DNA of 64,000 nucleotides, taken from contig NZ_CAIWTY010000022.1 in NCBI RefSeq assembly GCF_903915725.1, positions 25,830 to 89,829 on the forward strand. The letters are read 5' to 3'. The notes below the pieces were generated by a model that was not told the DNA's origin, made no database searches, and saw nothing but the letters and a program-made list of their open reading frames with translations. The position numbers and the translations under genes are program-made. Shown here piece by piece: positions 23,391-31,948 of the stretch; position 1 is the first letter of the stretch; each line of letters starts with the position of its first letter. The stretch is from an uncultured Rhodopila sp. (GTDB lineage Bacteria; Pseudomonadota; Alphaproteobacteria; Acetobacterales; Acetobacteraceae).

Positions 23391-25994
23391 TCAGTGCGAA
23401 ACCTGGCCGAACACCTCCAGGGGCTTCTGGCGACCGAACAGATCGGCGATCGCCTCATCCAGACTCGGCTCCATCACCACCTTGTCACCCGTGATGGCGA
23501 TCACGCGCTTCAACTGCGGGAAATTCGTGCCCGCAGCCTGAAGATAGACCGGCACAACATACAGAAACGAATTCTCGATAGGCGTAACGATCAGCTTGCC
23601 CCGGATGACGTGCGATCCCTTCTGGTTCCATAACGTAAGCTGCTGCGAGATGGTGGTGTTCTGGTCTATCATCGCCTCGATCTGGTTGGGACCGTAAACC
23701 AGCTTGTCTTTTGGAAGCTGATAGAAGATGGCCTGCCCGTAATCCGGGAAATCGCTGCGCGCCGCCAGCCAGGAGATCATGTTGTCGCGATTCTGCGGCG
23801 TGAACGGTGTCATCAGCAAATACTCCAGCGTATCGCTGCCGGGCAGCTTCATCAGAATATAATACGGCTCCATCGCCTGCTTCTCACCGCCATAGGTTTC
23901 GTTCGGAGCGACCCACAGATCCTCCCGGTTATAGAAGACCTGGGGATCGGTCATGTGGAACGTCTTATACTCGTCGGCCTGGATCGCGAAAATATCCTCC
24001 GGGTAGCGCAGATGCGCCTTCAGGTCCGGCGTCAGTTCGTCCAGCGGTTTGAACACGCCGGGGAACGCATCGCGATACGCCGCCAGGATCGGATCCTTGG
24101 GGTCCATGATGTAGAACTGGACGGACCCGCTATACATGTCCACCACGACCTTCACTGAATTGCGCAGGTAGTTCAGATTTGCAGCGAAACCGGCCGGGTG
24201 CGGACTGGCGTACGGATATTGGTCGGAGACCGTATAGGCATCCTGGATCCAATACATCTTGCCCCCGCTCAGCACCGGATACGGATCGTGGTCGAGCTTC
24301 AGGAAAGGCGCCAGCTTAGCCACGCGTTCCTGCACCGTCCGCCAGATCTGAATGCGGCTTTCCGGCTTCAGATAGGCGGTGAGCAGGATGTTGATGTCGC
24401 CCTGGTTCCAGGCGAACAGGATACGCCGCAACAGGCTGTCGACCGGGATGCCGCCTGTGCCGGCATAGCTGGTGTAGACGTTGTCGTTGCCCTTGGGATA
24501 GTCGAACTCCTTGGTGCCGCTGGCAACGATCCGGTATCCGGACATCGACTGGCCATAATAGATCGCGGGCTGCGTGATCGCCAACCCGTTGGCGGACTCA
24601 GCGGGAACGTTCTCAAGCACATATTGCGGGAAGCCGCCGCCCACGGTCTTTGAAACAAAGTTCATCACCATGCCGTAACCGTGAGTGAACTGCAGGCGCT
24701 GGTTGACCCAGGTTTGCGCCTCCGCCGGAAGCGCCGGGGACAGCTCGCGAGTCGAAAGCATCACCTGATGATAGCCGTCCGGCAGATGGTAACGATCGAC
24801 GCCGACGTTGTAGAACTGATAGTAAAGCCGAATCGCCTGGGTTTGCTGATAGGTCTGCAGCAGCGGACGGACATCCCAGAGACGGATGTTCTCCACCGTA
24901 TCCTGATTGCGCGAAAGCACGTCCGGCGTCAGGTCGGACAGCGCCGGATAGGCGGTCTCCTGGATCGCGTCCAGTTGATAGGCGCCCCGTGTCGAGGCGA
25001 TACTGTGCTTCAGGTACGGTGTTTCCAGCGCCAGTTCGCTCGGCTGCACAATGAACCGCTGAAACAGTTGCGGCAGCCCAAGCACTCCGACCAGATACAG
25101 CGTCACGTAGGTGCCGGCGCCACCCGCCAGCCAACCGATGCGTGGACGCGCCACATTCACCGCCAGTGCGGCGACCGAAACGACCGAGAGGCCGACCATG
25201 AACCACAGAGCCGGCAGCGTCACATGATCCGCCGTCCATCCGGCGCCATAGACGACGCCGAGGGTGGAATACACCAGGTCGTAATGATCGAGATAAAGCC
25301 CGACGCCGCAATCGGCGACCAGAACAAGCAGCAACGCGGAGATGTGCGAGGTGGCCTTTCCGGTTGCCTCGATCCTGCCGCGTGCACTCGTATTTGCCGC
25401 GAACAGGACGTAGATCGACGCCGACAGGACGTAGATCGTTACCGTAATTATCAGCGCGATCGCGGTGACCAGCATTACCGCTGTTTGCAGCAACTCGTAA
25501 AACGGCAGACTGAACACGTAGAACCCGATATCGGCGCCGAACAGCGGATCGGCCTGTCCGAACGAGCCGCCGTGGCGAAACCGCAACCAGGTGTCCCACT
25601 CGGTGGCGAAGGCGGCTGCCCCGAACAGCGCGATGCCGGCGGCGACCAGCGCCGCGAGCGAGTTGACGATCCGGCCCTGAGGCGGCGCGCTGCCTGCGCT
25701 GATGGCCCAGCGCGCGTTCAGCCAGATAAACAGGAAGGCGAGCACAAACGCCGAACCGAACATCGTCCATTGCACGGACAGAATCGTCCAGAAGATGCCG
25801 CCATAGTCCAGTTCACGCATCCATAGCCACTTTACCAGATAGTTGGAGAACACTCCGCACAAGATGAACAGCAGCACGCCGGCTGAAATGATGACCCAAA
25901 GGGCGCGGCGCAGAACCGGAAACCGGCCTCCCGGGTCGGCGGTATCGTCAGTCCATGGAGAAGGCGGTTGGGGAATGTTCGGCGTCTCTGTCAT
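23391..25994 (-). CDS. UPF0182 (COG1615) membrane protein
   Basis: An 867-residue member of the UPF0182 family. The N-terminal third has about seven transmembrane helices (for example LWVIISAGVLLFILCGVFSNYLV and WTMFGSAFVLAFLFIWLNA). A large extracytoplasmic domain follows, with family motifs YLKHSIASTRGAYQLD, NIRLWDVRPLLQTYQQ and YPEDIFAIQADEYKTFHM. Members are widespread in actinobacteria, cyanobacteria and some proteobacteria; function is unknown. Length is normal (about 900). A minus-oriented FixJ-like box is 68 bp upstream of the start, and the PRC-barrel gene follows in the same direction. Confidence 0.92.
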   Translation of the reverse strand: MTETPNIPQPPSPWTDDTADPGGRFPVLRRALWVIISAGVLLFILCGVFSNYLVKWLWMRELDYGGIFWTILSVQWTMFGSAFVLAFLFIWLNARWAISAGSAPPQGRIVNSLAALVAAGIALFGAAAFATEWDTWLRFRHGGSFGQADPLFGADIGFYVFSLPFYELLQTAVMLVTAIALIITVTIYVLSASIYVLFAANTSARGRIEATGKATSHISALLLVLVADCGVGLYLDHYDLVYSTLGVVYGAGWTADHVTLPALWFMVGLSVVSVAALAVNVARPRIGWLAGGAGTYVTLYLVGVLGLPQLFQRFIVQPSELALETPYLKHSIASTRGAYQLDAIQETAYPALSDLTPDVLSRNQDTVENIRLWDVRPLLQTYQQTQAIRLYYQFYNVGVDRYHLPDGYHQVMLSTRELSPALPAEAQTWVNQRLQFTHGYGMVMNFVSKTVGGGFPQYVLENVPAESANGLAITQPAIYYGQSMSGYRIVASGTKEFDYPKGNDNVYTSYAGTGGIPVDSLLRRILFAWNQGDINILLTAYLKPESRIQIWRTVQERVAKLAPFLKLDHDPYPVLSGGKMYWIQDAYTVSDQYPYASPHPAGFAANLNYLRNSVKVVVDMYSGSVQFYIMDPKDPILAAYRDAFPGVFKPLDELTPDLKAHLRYPEDIFAIQADEYKTFHMTDPQVFYNREDLWVAPNETYGGEKQAMEPYYILMKLPGSDTLEYLLMTPFTPQNRDNMISWLAARSDFPDYGQAIFYQLPKDKLVYGPNQIEAMIDQNTTISQQLTLWNQKGSHVIRGKLIVTPIENSFLYVVPVYLQAAGTNFPQLKRVIAITGDKVVMEPSLDEAIADLFGRQKPLEVFGQVSH

Positions 25995-26061
25995 CTGACG
26001 ATTACTCCAGCTTGCGTGGCGCTGGCCGGATCGTAGAGCAGTAGAAAGCGGCGGCGTCAGG

Positions 26062-26076
26062 TTCGGAATATACCTA
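26062..26076 (-). promoter_or_regulatory. FixJ-like box (minus) ahead of UPF0182/PRC operon
   Basis: Reads TAGGTATATTCCGAA on the minus strand; TACGAT at 26030-26035 is a -10 candidate. The UPF0182 start is at 25994. Confidence 0.8.
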
Positions 26077-26108
26077 CGAGGATCGTTCTGTGCGCGTGAC
26101 GGCCCCGG

Positions 26109-27359
26109 TCATGGTATGGTGGCCCCGTCCGGCGCGGCAGGGTACTCCACCGGCAGGTGCACCGTCTCGGGCAACAGGAACCAAACCACCAGGACGGCGC
26201 CGAAGCCGGCTGCCGCAAGCGTAAGGAACGCGAATGGCAGCCCCGCGAAAACCGCGATGCTGCCGGAAGCGGTTGTGCTGAACGAGGCGCCAAGGCTGCT
26301 GGCCAGCCCGGTCAGGCCGAGGGCGAAGTTGAAACGGCCGCCGCGATGCGTGATATCCGCAACAATCAGCGGGATCAGTGTGCCGATGACAGCAGCGTCC
26401 AAGGCATCGAGAAGTTGCACGGTCAGCATCGCCGGTATCGCGCTGCTGAACGCGAAGGCCAACGCCCGCAGCGGCACCGCCGCCAACCCGAGCATCAGGA
26501 TGATCCGCCGGCCGTGAAGTTGCGCGGCCATACCGACGTGCGGCGAGAGCACCGCCGCCAGAAGTTGCGGCCCGATCACCGCCGCGGCGGTGACCATATC
26601 CGCGCGCGAACCCGCCTGGCGGGCAAACTCGGTGGCGGCGAGCGGCAGCAGGCTGGCATTGGCAAGTTGGAACAGCGCTACACAGCCCAGCAGTGCCTGC
26701 AGCCGCCGATCGGCCAGCAGTGCGCGCAGCGGCGCCGGAGGCGTGCGGCGGGCGTGCGGCGGCGGTGCCGTGTGGTGGCCGGTACGCCGATCGGCGGTGG
26801 CGATGTCGGTGGCGTGGATGCCGCCGAGCGCCAGCAGCGCCGGCACGCCGAGCGCTGCCGCCAGCAGGAACGGGGCTGTTGGCGAAATCCAGCTTCCGGC
26901 GGCGCCAAGCACAGCCGTGCCGAGCGCCGCGCCGACGGCGCCATAACGGACGTTGCGGCCGAAACGTTCGCCAAGCCTCTCCTGCCGCGACACGCTGAGC
27001 GTGAGCGCCGCGACCGCCAGCGACAAGCCCACCCCGCAGGCGCCCTGCGCCACCTCCGCCCCAAGCGCAAGCAGAAAGCCGGGTGCTAGCGAGAGCATCA
27101 GCAGCGCCGCCATGCTGCCCACGATGGCCGGCGCCGCCATGGCGCGCCTGGTACCAAACCGGTCGATCAGCATGCCCGAGGGCACCTGCGCGGCGACCGA
27201 CCCGATGGCCCCGGCGCTGAGCACGAGGCCAATGGTCCCCGCATCCCAGCCGCTCGCGGTCAGCCGGACCGAAACGAAGGGCCCGAAGCCGGCCTGCATG
27301 CCGGCGATGGCGAAATTCAGCCAGTTCAGGCTGCGCAGCGTGCCGTCGGAAGCTTTCAA
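26109..27359 (-). CDS. MFS transporter
   Basis: A 416-residue major facilitator protein with twelve predicted helices. Motif A appears as SGMLIDRFGTRRAMAAP, and the second half shows LHGRRIILMLG. The family (MFS_1-type) exports drugs or metabolites; substrate is unknown. The start is a TTG at 27359, chosen because AGGAGG lies five bases upstream, a good case of a strong ribosome site deciding a weak codon. Unlike most neighbours it has no FixJ-like box upstream; the box at 27502 points the other way. The product might be a metabolite exporter. Confidence 0.85.
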   Translation of the reverse strand: MKASDGTLRSLNWLNFAIAGMQAGFGPFVSVRLTASGWDAGTIGLVLSAGAIGSVAAQVPSGMLIDRFGTRRAMAAPAIVGSMAALLMLSLAPGFLLALGAEVAQGACGVGLSLAVAALTLSVSRQERLGERFGRNVRYGAVGAALGTAVLGAAGSWISPTAPFLLAAALGVPALLALGGIHATDIATADRRTGHHTAPPPHARRTPPAPLRALLADRRLQALLGCVALFQLANASLLPLAATEFARQAGSRADMVTAAAVIGPQLLAAVLSPHVGMAAQLHGRRIILMLGLAAVPLRALAFAFSSAIPAMLTVQLLDALDAAVIGTLIPLIVADITHRGGRFNFALGLTGLASSLGASFSTTASGSIAVFAGLPFAFLTLAAAGFGAVLVVWFLLPETVHLPVEYPAAPDGATIP

Positions 27360-27501
27360 AGCGCCCTCCTGATAACGATTCTGATCAGTTATGGACCCGG
27401 CCAGGTGACGCTTGCGATGCGGGCGCGATGATGCCGGTTCGGGTGGCGGAGCGATAGTCCCCGGCGGCGGAGATTGCTTCCGGAAGCGACACGCTCAGCT
27501 C

Positions 27502-27516
27502 TGAGTATTTTCCGAG
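27502..27516 (+). promoter_or_regulatory. FixJ-like box ahead of the P-type ATPase
   Basis: TGAGTATTTTCCGAG with CATTCAAT at 27540-27547 as -10 region. The next start codons are GTG 27574 (decayed small gene) and ATG 27736 (ATPase). Confidence 0.83.
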
Positions 27517-27573
27517 TCTGGCGCCGGACCGCTTTCTTTCATTCAATGGATCTTCACAGGCAGGGAGCCGCCG

Positions 27574-27669
27574 GTGGCTAACCGCCGATGGGAAGTCGCG
27601 ACTGTGTTGCCCCGGTGTACATCGCACTTTTTCCGGCCCGGCATTTCGCGCCGCGGTTCCTCAGGCAGC
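27574..27669 (+). pseudogene. Frameshifted relative of the 31-aa peptide at 9852
   Basis: Begins GTG with AGGGAG upstream; the first codons read VANRRWEVATV, like TESRWELPIV at 9852. The middle is one base shorter than in the intact copy, so the frame shifts; the 3' part then matches again (PARHFAPRFL against SAWHFALRLL, about 30 of 41 bases identical). The stop codon is also lost. It keeps the same position: a box, then the small gene. Confidence 0.6.
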
Positions 27670-27735
27670 GCCTCGGCATACTATTTTTGGCCGCCCGGCC
27701 ACCCGGATGTACTTCGATTGCGAAAGTAAGACGCC

Positions 27736-30700
27736 ATGAAAGCCAACGCGGCCCGATCGAAGGTCCACGGCACCCTGCCTGCAGCCAAGGACGATTTGAA
27801 ATCCCTGTCACTTCCGGAGGTCGAGAAGAAGCTCGATTCCTCGCCGAACGGCCTGAGTCAGGCGGAGGCGGCAAAACGGTTGATCCAGTACGGGCCGAAT
27901 GAGATTGCAGAAAAAAAGACCAATGCGGTTCTGAAATTCCTGTCCTATTTCTGGGGGCCGATTCCGTGGATGATCGAAGTCGCGGTCATCCTGTCGGGAA
28001 TCGTCCGCCATTGGCCTGACTTTGGCATCATCCTGGTGCTGCTGGTCGCCAATGCCACCATCGGCTTCTGGGAAGAACGCCAGGCCGGCGACGCTATCGA
28101 TGCCTTGAAGGCTAGGTTGGCAATCAAGGCTCGGGTGAAGCGCGACGGAAAGTGGGTCACCCCGGCGGCGCGAGAACTGGTGCCCGGTGACGCCATCCGC
28201 CTGCGTCTTGGCGACATCGTGCCGGCCGACGCACGTTTGCTGGACGGCGACGAGGTCTCCGTCGATCAGTCCGCACTCACAGGCGAATCGTTGCCCGCCA
28301 CACGCAAGTCCGGCGACGCGGTCTTCTCCGGGTCGATCATCCGCCGCGGCGAGACCGATGCGCTGGTGTATGCGACAGGCGGCAAAACCTATTTCGGCAG
28401 AACCGCGCAACTCGTCGAAACCGCCGTCACAGTCAGCCACTTCCAAAAAGCCGTCCTGAAGATCGGCAATTACCTGATCATGCTCGCGGTCGTCATGGTG
28501 GCGGTGATCATTGCGGTTGCGCTGTATCGCGGCGACCACATACTGACGACGTTGCAGTTTGCCCTTGTGCTGACCGTGGCGGCGATCCCCGTAGCCATGC
28601 CGACGGTTCTGTCGGTGACGATGGCGGTCGGCGCCCGCCTGCTCGCGAAGAAGCAGGCGATCGTCAGCAAGTTGGTTGCGATCGAGGAACTGGCGGGCGT
28701 GGACGTGCTGTGCGCCGACAAGACCGGCACGCTGACCCAGAACAAGCTGACCTTGGGCCAACCGTTCTGCCTGGGCAAGATCACCGCCGATGAGCTTATC
28801 CTTGCCGGCGCGCTGGCCTCCCGGGCCGAGAACGACGACACCATCGATCTCGCCGTCCTGGGCGGCCTGAAGGACAAGCAGGCGTTGAAGCCCTACCAGG
28901 TCACGCATTTCACGCCGTTCGATCCGGTGCACAAGCGCACCGAAGCTACCGTCAAGAGCGCTGACGGAAAGACCTTCAAGGTGATCAAGGGGGCGCCTCA
29001 GGTCATCCTGGGCCTGGCGGCCAAGGACGCTTCGGTCAAAAGTGCGGTTGAAAAGGCCGTCGATGACTTCGCCGCCCGCGGCTTTCGTGCGCTCGGTGTG
29101 GCCCGCGCGGATGGCGACGGCACGTGGCGCCTTCTCGGCGTCTTGCCGTTGTTCGACCCGCCGAGAGAAGATGCCAAATCCACTGTCGCGACCGCGGCCC
29201 GGATGGGCGTCAAGATCAAGATGGTGACAGGCGACGCACTGGCGATCGCCCGCGAGACGGCGAAAACGCTGGGCATGGGAACGAACATCCTGGACGGCGC
29301 AACCCTCGGCGATTCCGATTCCGAGGAAACCGCGGCGGTGACCAGGTCCATCGAGGACGCCGACGGTTTCGCCCAGGTATTCCCGGAACACAAGTTCCAC
29401 ATCGTCGATGTTCTACAGAAGCACGGCCATATCGTCGGGATGACGGGCGACGGGGTGAACGATGCGCCTGCGCTGAAGAAGGCAGACTGCGGCTTCGCTG
29501 TTTCCGGCGCAACCGACGCGGCGCGGGCGGCGGCATCCATCGTGCTGGTGGCGCCGGGGCTGTCGGTGATCATCGATGCGATCAAGGAAAGCCGCAAGAT
29601 CTTCCAGCGGATGAACAGCTACGCAATGTACCGTATCGCCGAGACATTGCGCGTCCTGCTGTTCATGACCTTGGCGATCGTCGTCTTCAATTTCTATCCG
29701 CTGACCGCGATCATGATCGTGATGCTGGCGTTGCTGAATGACGGCGCGATCCTGTCGATCGCATACGACAACGTCATCTACCGCGAGCAGCCTGAAGCCT
29801 GGAACATGCGGTTGGTTCTCGGCATCGCCACGGTGCTGGGTCTGGTGGGGCCGATCGCCGCGTTCGGGCTGTTTTACCTCGGCGACCGCGTCCTGCACAT
29901 CGACCGCCCGCAGGTCCAGACCATGATGTATCTGCTGCTGTCGGTCGCCGGGCATCTGACGATCTTCCAGACGCGCACGCGCGGTCCGTGGTGGTCGATA
30001 CGGCCGGCGCGCATTCTCCTGCTGGCGGTTATCGGAACGCAGATGTTGGCAACCATGATTTGCGTCTTCGGGTTCCTTGTGACCCCGTTGTGGTGGGGTT
30101 GGGCAGCCATGGTTTGGGGCTACGCCCTGGCTTGGTTCCTGGTGACGGATCCGGTGAAACTGCTCGCGTACCATGTTCTCGACGCCACCAAGGCCAAGCC
30201 AGGGCAACACGAGGCGCAGGCCGTCGCAGCACCTGACGCCCAGCCGAAAATCCAACCCGAGCAAGAGGTCAAAGACATGCCTGATACCGAAACCAAGCCG
30301 GCGTCCGCGCCGAAGAGCGCAGCCGGCGTCGAGACATTGGTAAACACGACGCTCGGGGAACTTCTCGTCGCTGGCGCCATGAGGCACCCTGAGGATGCCG
30401 GGCATATCATCGCCGATGCCATTACCGCAGCTATCGGTGCTGCCAACGCCTCGCCACCGGGGACCGAACCGAAGCCCGGAGCGACCGGCGAGACAGACAG
30501 CGCCGGCGTACAGACACTCGTGAACAAGACGCTCGGCGATCTTCTCCTGAGTGGTACGCTCAAACACCCGGACGGCGCAGGGCGCAGCATTGCCGAGGCC
30601 ATCACCGCGGCCATCGGCGCTGCGAAGCATACGGGGGGTGAACACGCCGCAGCCGAAGTCGCCCGCGCGACCGTAGCCAACGCGGTACCGGCGACTGAAC

Positions 30701-30972
30701 CCAAAGCCCGGGCCAAACCGGAACCCGGGCCTGGTTCCATCGCCGACGCTGAGCCCGGCGCCGAGGTTGTGGCCGGAAGCGACGCCGGACCGGCACCTAA
30801 GTTCGAAACGAAAGCCGGCATCGAGACGCTGGAAAACACAACGCTCGGCGCGCTTTTGCTAGCTGGTGTCCTTAAGCATCCTGAAGAGGCGGCACACATC
30901 ATCGCCGGAGCAATTACTGACGCCGAGGCACCGGCCCGCGAAGCTGCCAACCTGAAACCGCATACCCCATGA
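27736..30972 (+). CDS. P-type H+-ATPase with a three-repeat C-terminal tail
   Basis: A 1078-residue P3A-type (plasma-membrane proton-efflux) ATPase. Visible: N-terminal cation-ATPase domain ([19 protein letters not shown]), actuator TGES in SALTGESLP, phosphorylation site [10 protein letters not shown] (about residue 329), nucleotide-binding KGAPQ, and hinge [16 protein letters not shown]. It should pump H+ outwards using ATP. The catalytic body ends near residue 840; the extra ~230 residues hold three copies of a 40-residue unit (about 861-903, 922-963, 1026-1063) with the pattern G(V/I)(E/Q)TLxNxTLGxLLxxGxxxHP, separated by Ala/Pro/Glu-rich linkers. An in-frame ATG at 30277 with AGAGG upstream could make the tail separately. 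A box lies at 27502. Confidence 0.92.
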   Translation: MKANAARSKVHGTLPAAKDDLKSLSLPEVEKKLDSSPNGLSQAEAAKRLIQYGPNEIAEKKTNAVLKFLSYFWGPIPWMIEVAVILSGIVRHWPDFGIILVLLVANATIGFWEERQAGDAIDALKARLAIKARVKRDGKWVTPAARELVPGDAIRLRLGDIVPADARLLDGDEVSVDQSALTGESLPATRKSGDAVFSGSIIRRGETDALVYATGGKTYFGRTAQLVETAVTVSHFQKAVLKIGNYLIMLAVVMVAVIIAVALYRGDHILTTLQFALVLTVAAIPVAMPTVLSVTMAVGARLLAKKQAIVSKLVAIEELAGVDVLCADKTGTLTQNKLTLGQPFCLGKITADELILAGALASRAENDDTIDLAVLGGLKDKQALKPYQVTHFTPFDPVHKRTEATVKSADGKTFKVIKGAPQVILGLAAKDASVKSAVEKAVDDFAARGFRALGVARADGDGTWRLLGVLPLFDPPREDAKSTVATAARMGVKIKMVTGDALAIARETAKTLGMGTNILDGATLGDSDSEETAAVTRSIEDADGFAQVFPEHKFHIVDVLQKHGHIVGMTGDGVNDAPALKKADCGFAVSGATDAARAAASIVLVAPGLSVIIDAIKESRKIFQRMNSYAMYRIAETLRVLLFMTLAIVVFNFYPLTAIMIVMLALLNDGAILSIAYDNVIYREQPEAWNMRLVLGIATVLGLVGPIAAFGLFYLGDRVLHIDRPQVQTMMYLLLSVAGHLTIFQTRTRGPWWSIRPARILLLAVIGTQMLATMICVFGFLVTPLWWGWAAMVWGYALAWFLVTDPVKLLAYHVLDATKAKPGQHEAQAVAAPDAQPKIQPEQEVKDMPDTETKPASAPKSAAGVETLVNTTLGELLVAGAMRHPEDAGHIIADAITAAIGAANASPPGTEPKPGATGETDSAGVQTLVNKTLGDLLLSGTLKHPDGAGRSIAEAITAAIGAAKHTGGEHAAAEVARATVANAVPATEPKARAKPEPGPGSIADAEPGAEVVAGSDAGPAPKFETKAGIETLENTTLGALLLAGVLKHPEEAAHIIAGAITDAEAPAREAANLKPHTP

Positions 30973-31021
30973 CCGCGATGGCGGCCATGCACGCAGGCCA
31001 GCCCAAACCGAAGGACCCAAA

Positions 31022-31891
31022 ATGAAAATACATACCGACGATTTTCGCGTCCCGGAAGGAGAAGATGTTGACCTCGGTAAGTGGCCGACAGACGTCGGAC
31101 CGTTGTACAATTCCAAAAAGCACTATAAAGAGCGCCTGGATGACCACATCGCGCAACTGAGCGCTCTACAACAGCTTCACTACGCATCCGGCCGCTATGC
31201 AGTCCTGCTGATTTTTCAGGCGCTGGATGCGGCAGGAAAAGATGGCGCCATCAGGCATGTGATGTCCGGGGTCAACCCGCAGGGCTGTCAGGTTTTCAGC
31301 TTCAAGCAGCCAAGCGCCACCGAGCTGCTGCATGATTTCCTTTGGCGCACCAGCCGCGATTTGCCGGAACGCGGCCGAATCGGCATCTTCAACCGTTCGT
31401 ATTACGAAGAAGTACTGATAGCGCGGGTCCATCCCGAGGTGCTCAAGGGCGAGCGGCTCCCGGACTCCCTGCTGGTCAAGACGCCGGTCTGGCAGGACCG
31501 CTACCGGTCGATCGTGGATCAGGAACGGCATCTCCATTGCAACGGCACTCGAATCATCAAATTCTTCCTCCACCTCTCGAAAGACGAGCAAAGGAGGCGC
31601 TTTCTCGAGCGCATCGACGAGCCGGAGAAGAACTGGAAGTTCAGCCTTTCAGATGTCAGGGAGCGGAATTTCTGGGACCAGTACATGACCGCGTTCGAGG
31701 AGTGCCTCAGCGCAACCAGCACGCGTGACGTTCCCTGGTACGTCGTCCCCGCCGACGACAAGGACAATGCCAGGCTGATCGTATCCCAGATCGTCGTCGA
31801 CACGCTCGAGGCGCTCAACATGCATTACCCTGAAACGACCCCGGAGCGTCACCGGGAGCTGGAATCGATCCGCGAGCAGCTTGCGAAATGA
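31022..31891 (+). CDS. ppk2: PPK2-family polyphosphate:nucleotide phosphotransferase
   Basis: A 289-residue polyphosphate kinase 2. Walker A-like loop [10 protein letters not shown] (residues 67-75), followed by [13 protein letters not shown], the lid/Arg region [16 protein letters not shown] and Walker B-like [33 protein letters not shown]2 enzymes transfer phosphate between polyphosphate and nucleotides, typically making ADP/ATP or GTP from polyphosphate. It lies 49 bp after the proton ATPase and probably shares its promoter, which would let polyphosphate fuel ATP for the pump (inference). The sub-class (ADP- versus AMP-using) is not decided. Length is normal. Confidence 0.93.
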   Translation: MKIHTDDFRVPEGEDVDLGKWPTDVGPLYNSKKHYKERLDDHIAQLSALQQLHYASGRYAVLLIFQALDAAGKDGAIRHVMSGVNPQGCQVFSFKQPSATELLHDFLWRTSRDLPERGRIGIFNRSYYEEVLIARVHPEVLKGERLPDSLLVKTPVWQDRYRSIVDQERHLHCNGTRIIKFFLHLSKDEQRRRFLERIDEPEKNWKFSLSDVRERNFWDQYMTAFEECLSATSTRDVPWYVVPADDKDNARLIVSQIVVDTLEALNMHYPETTPERHRELESIREQLAK

Positions 31892-31948
31892 CAGCCCGGC
31901 TGCGCAGGACAGGATGCGGCCCTGGATCCACGGCGTGGTTGGCTCGAT

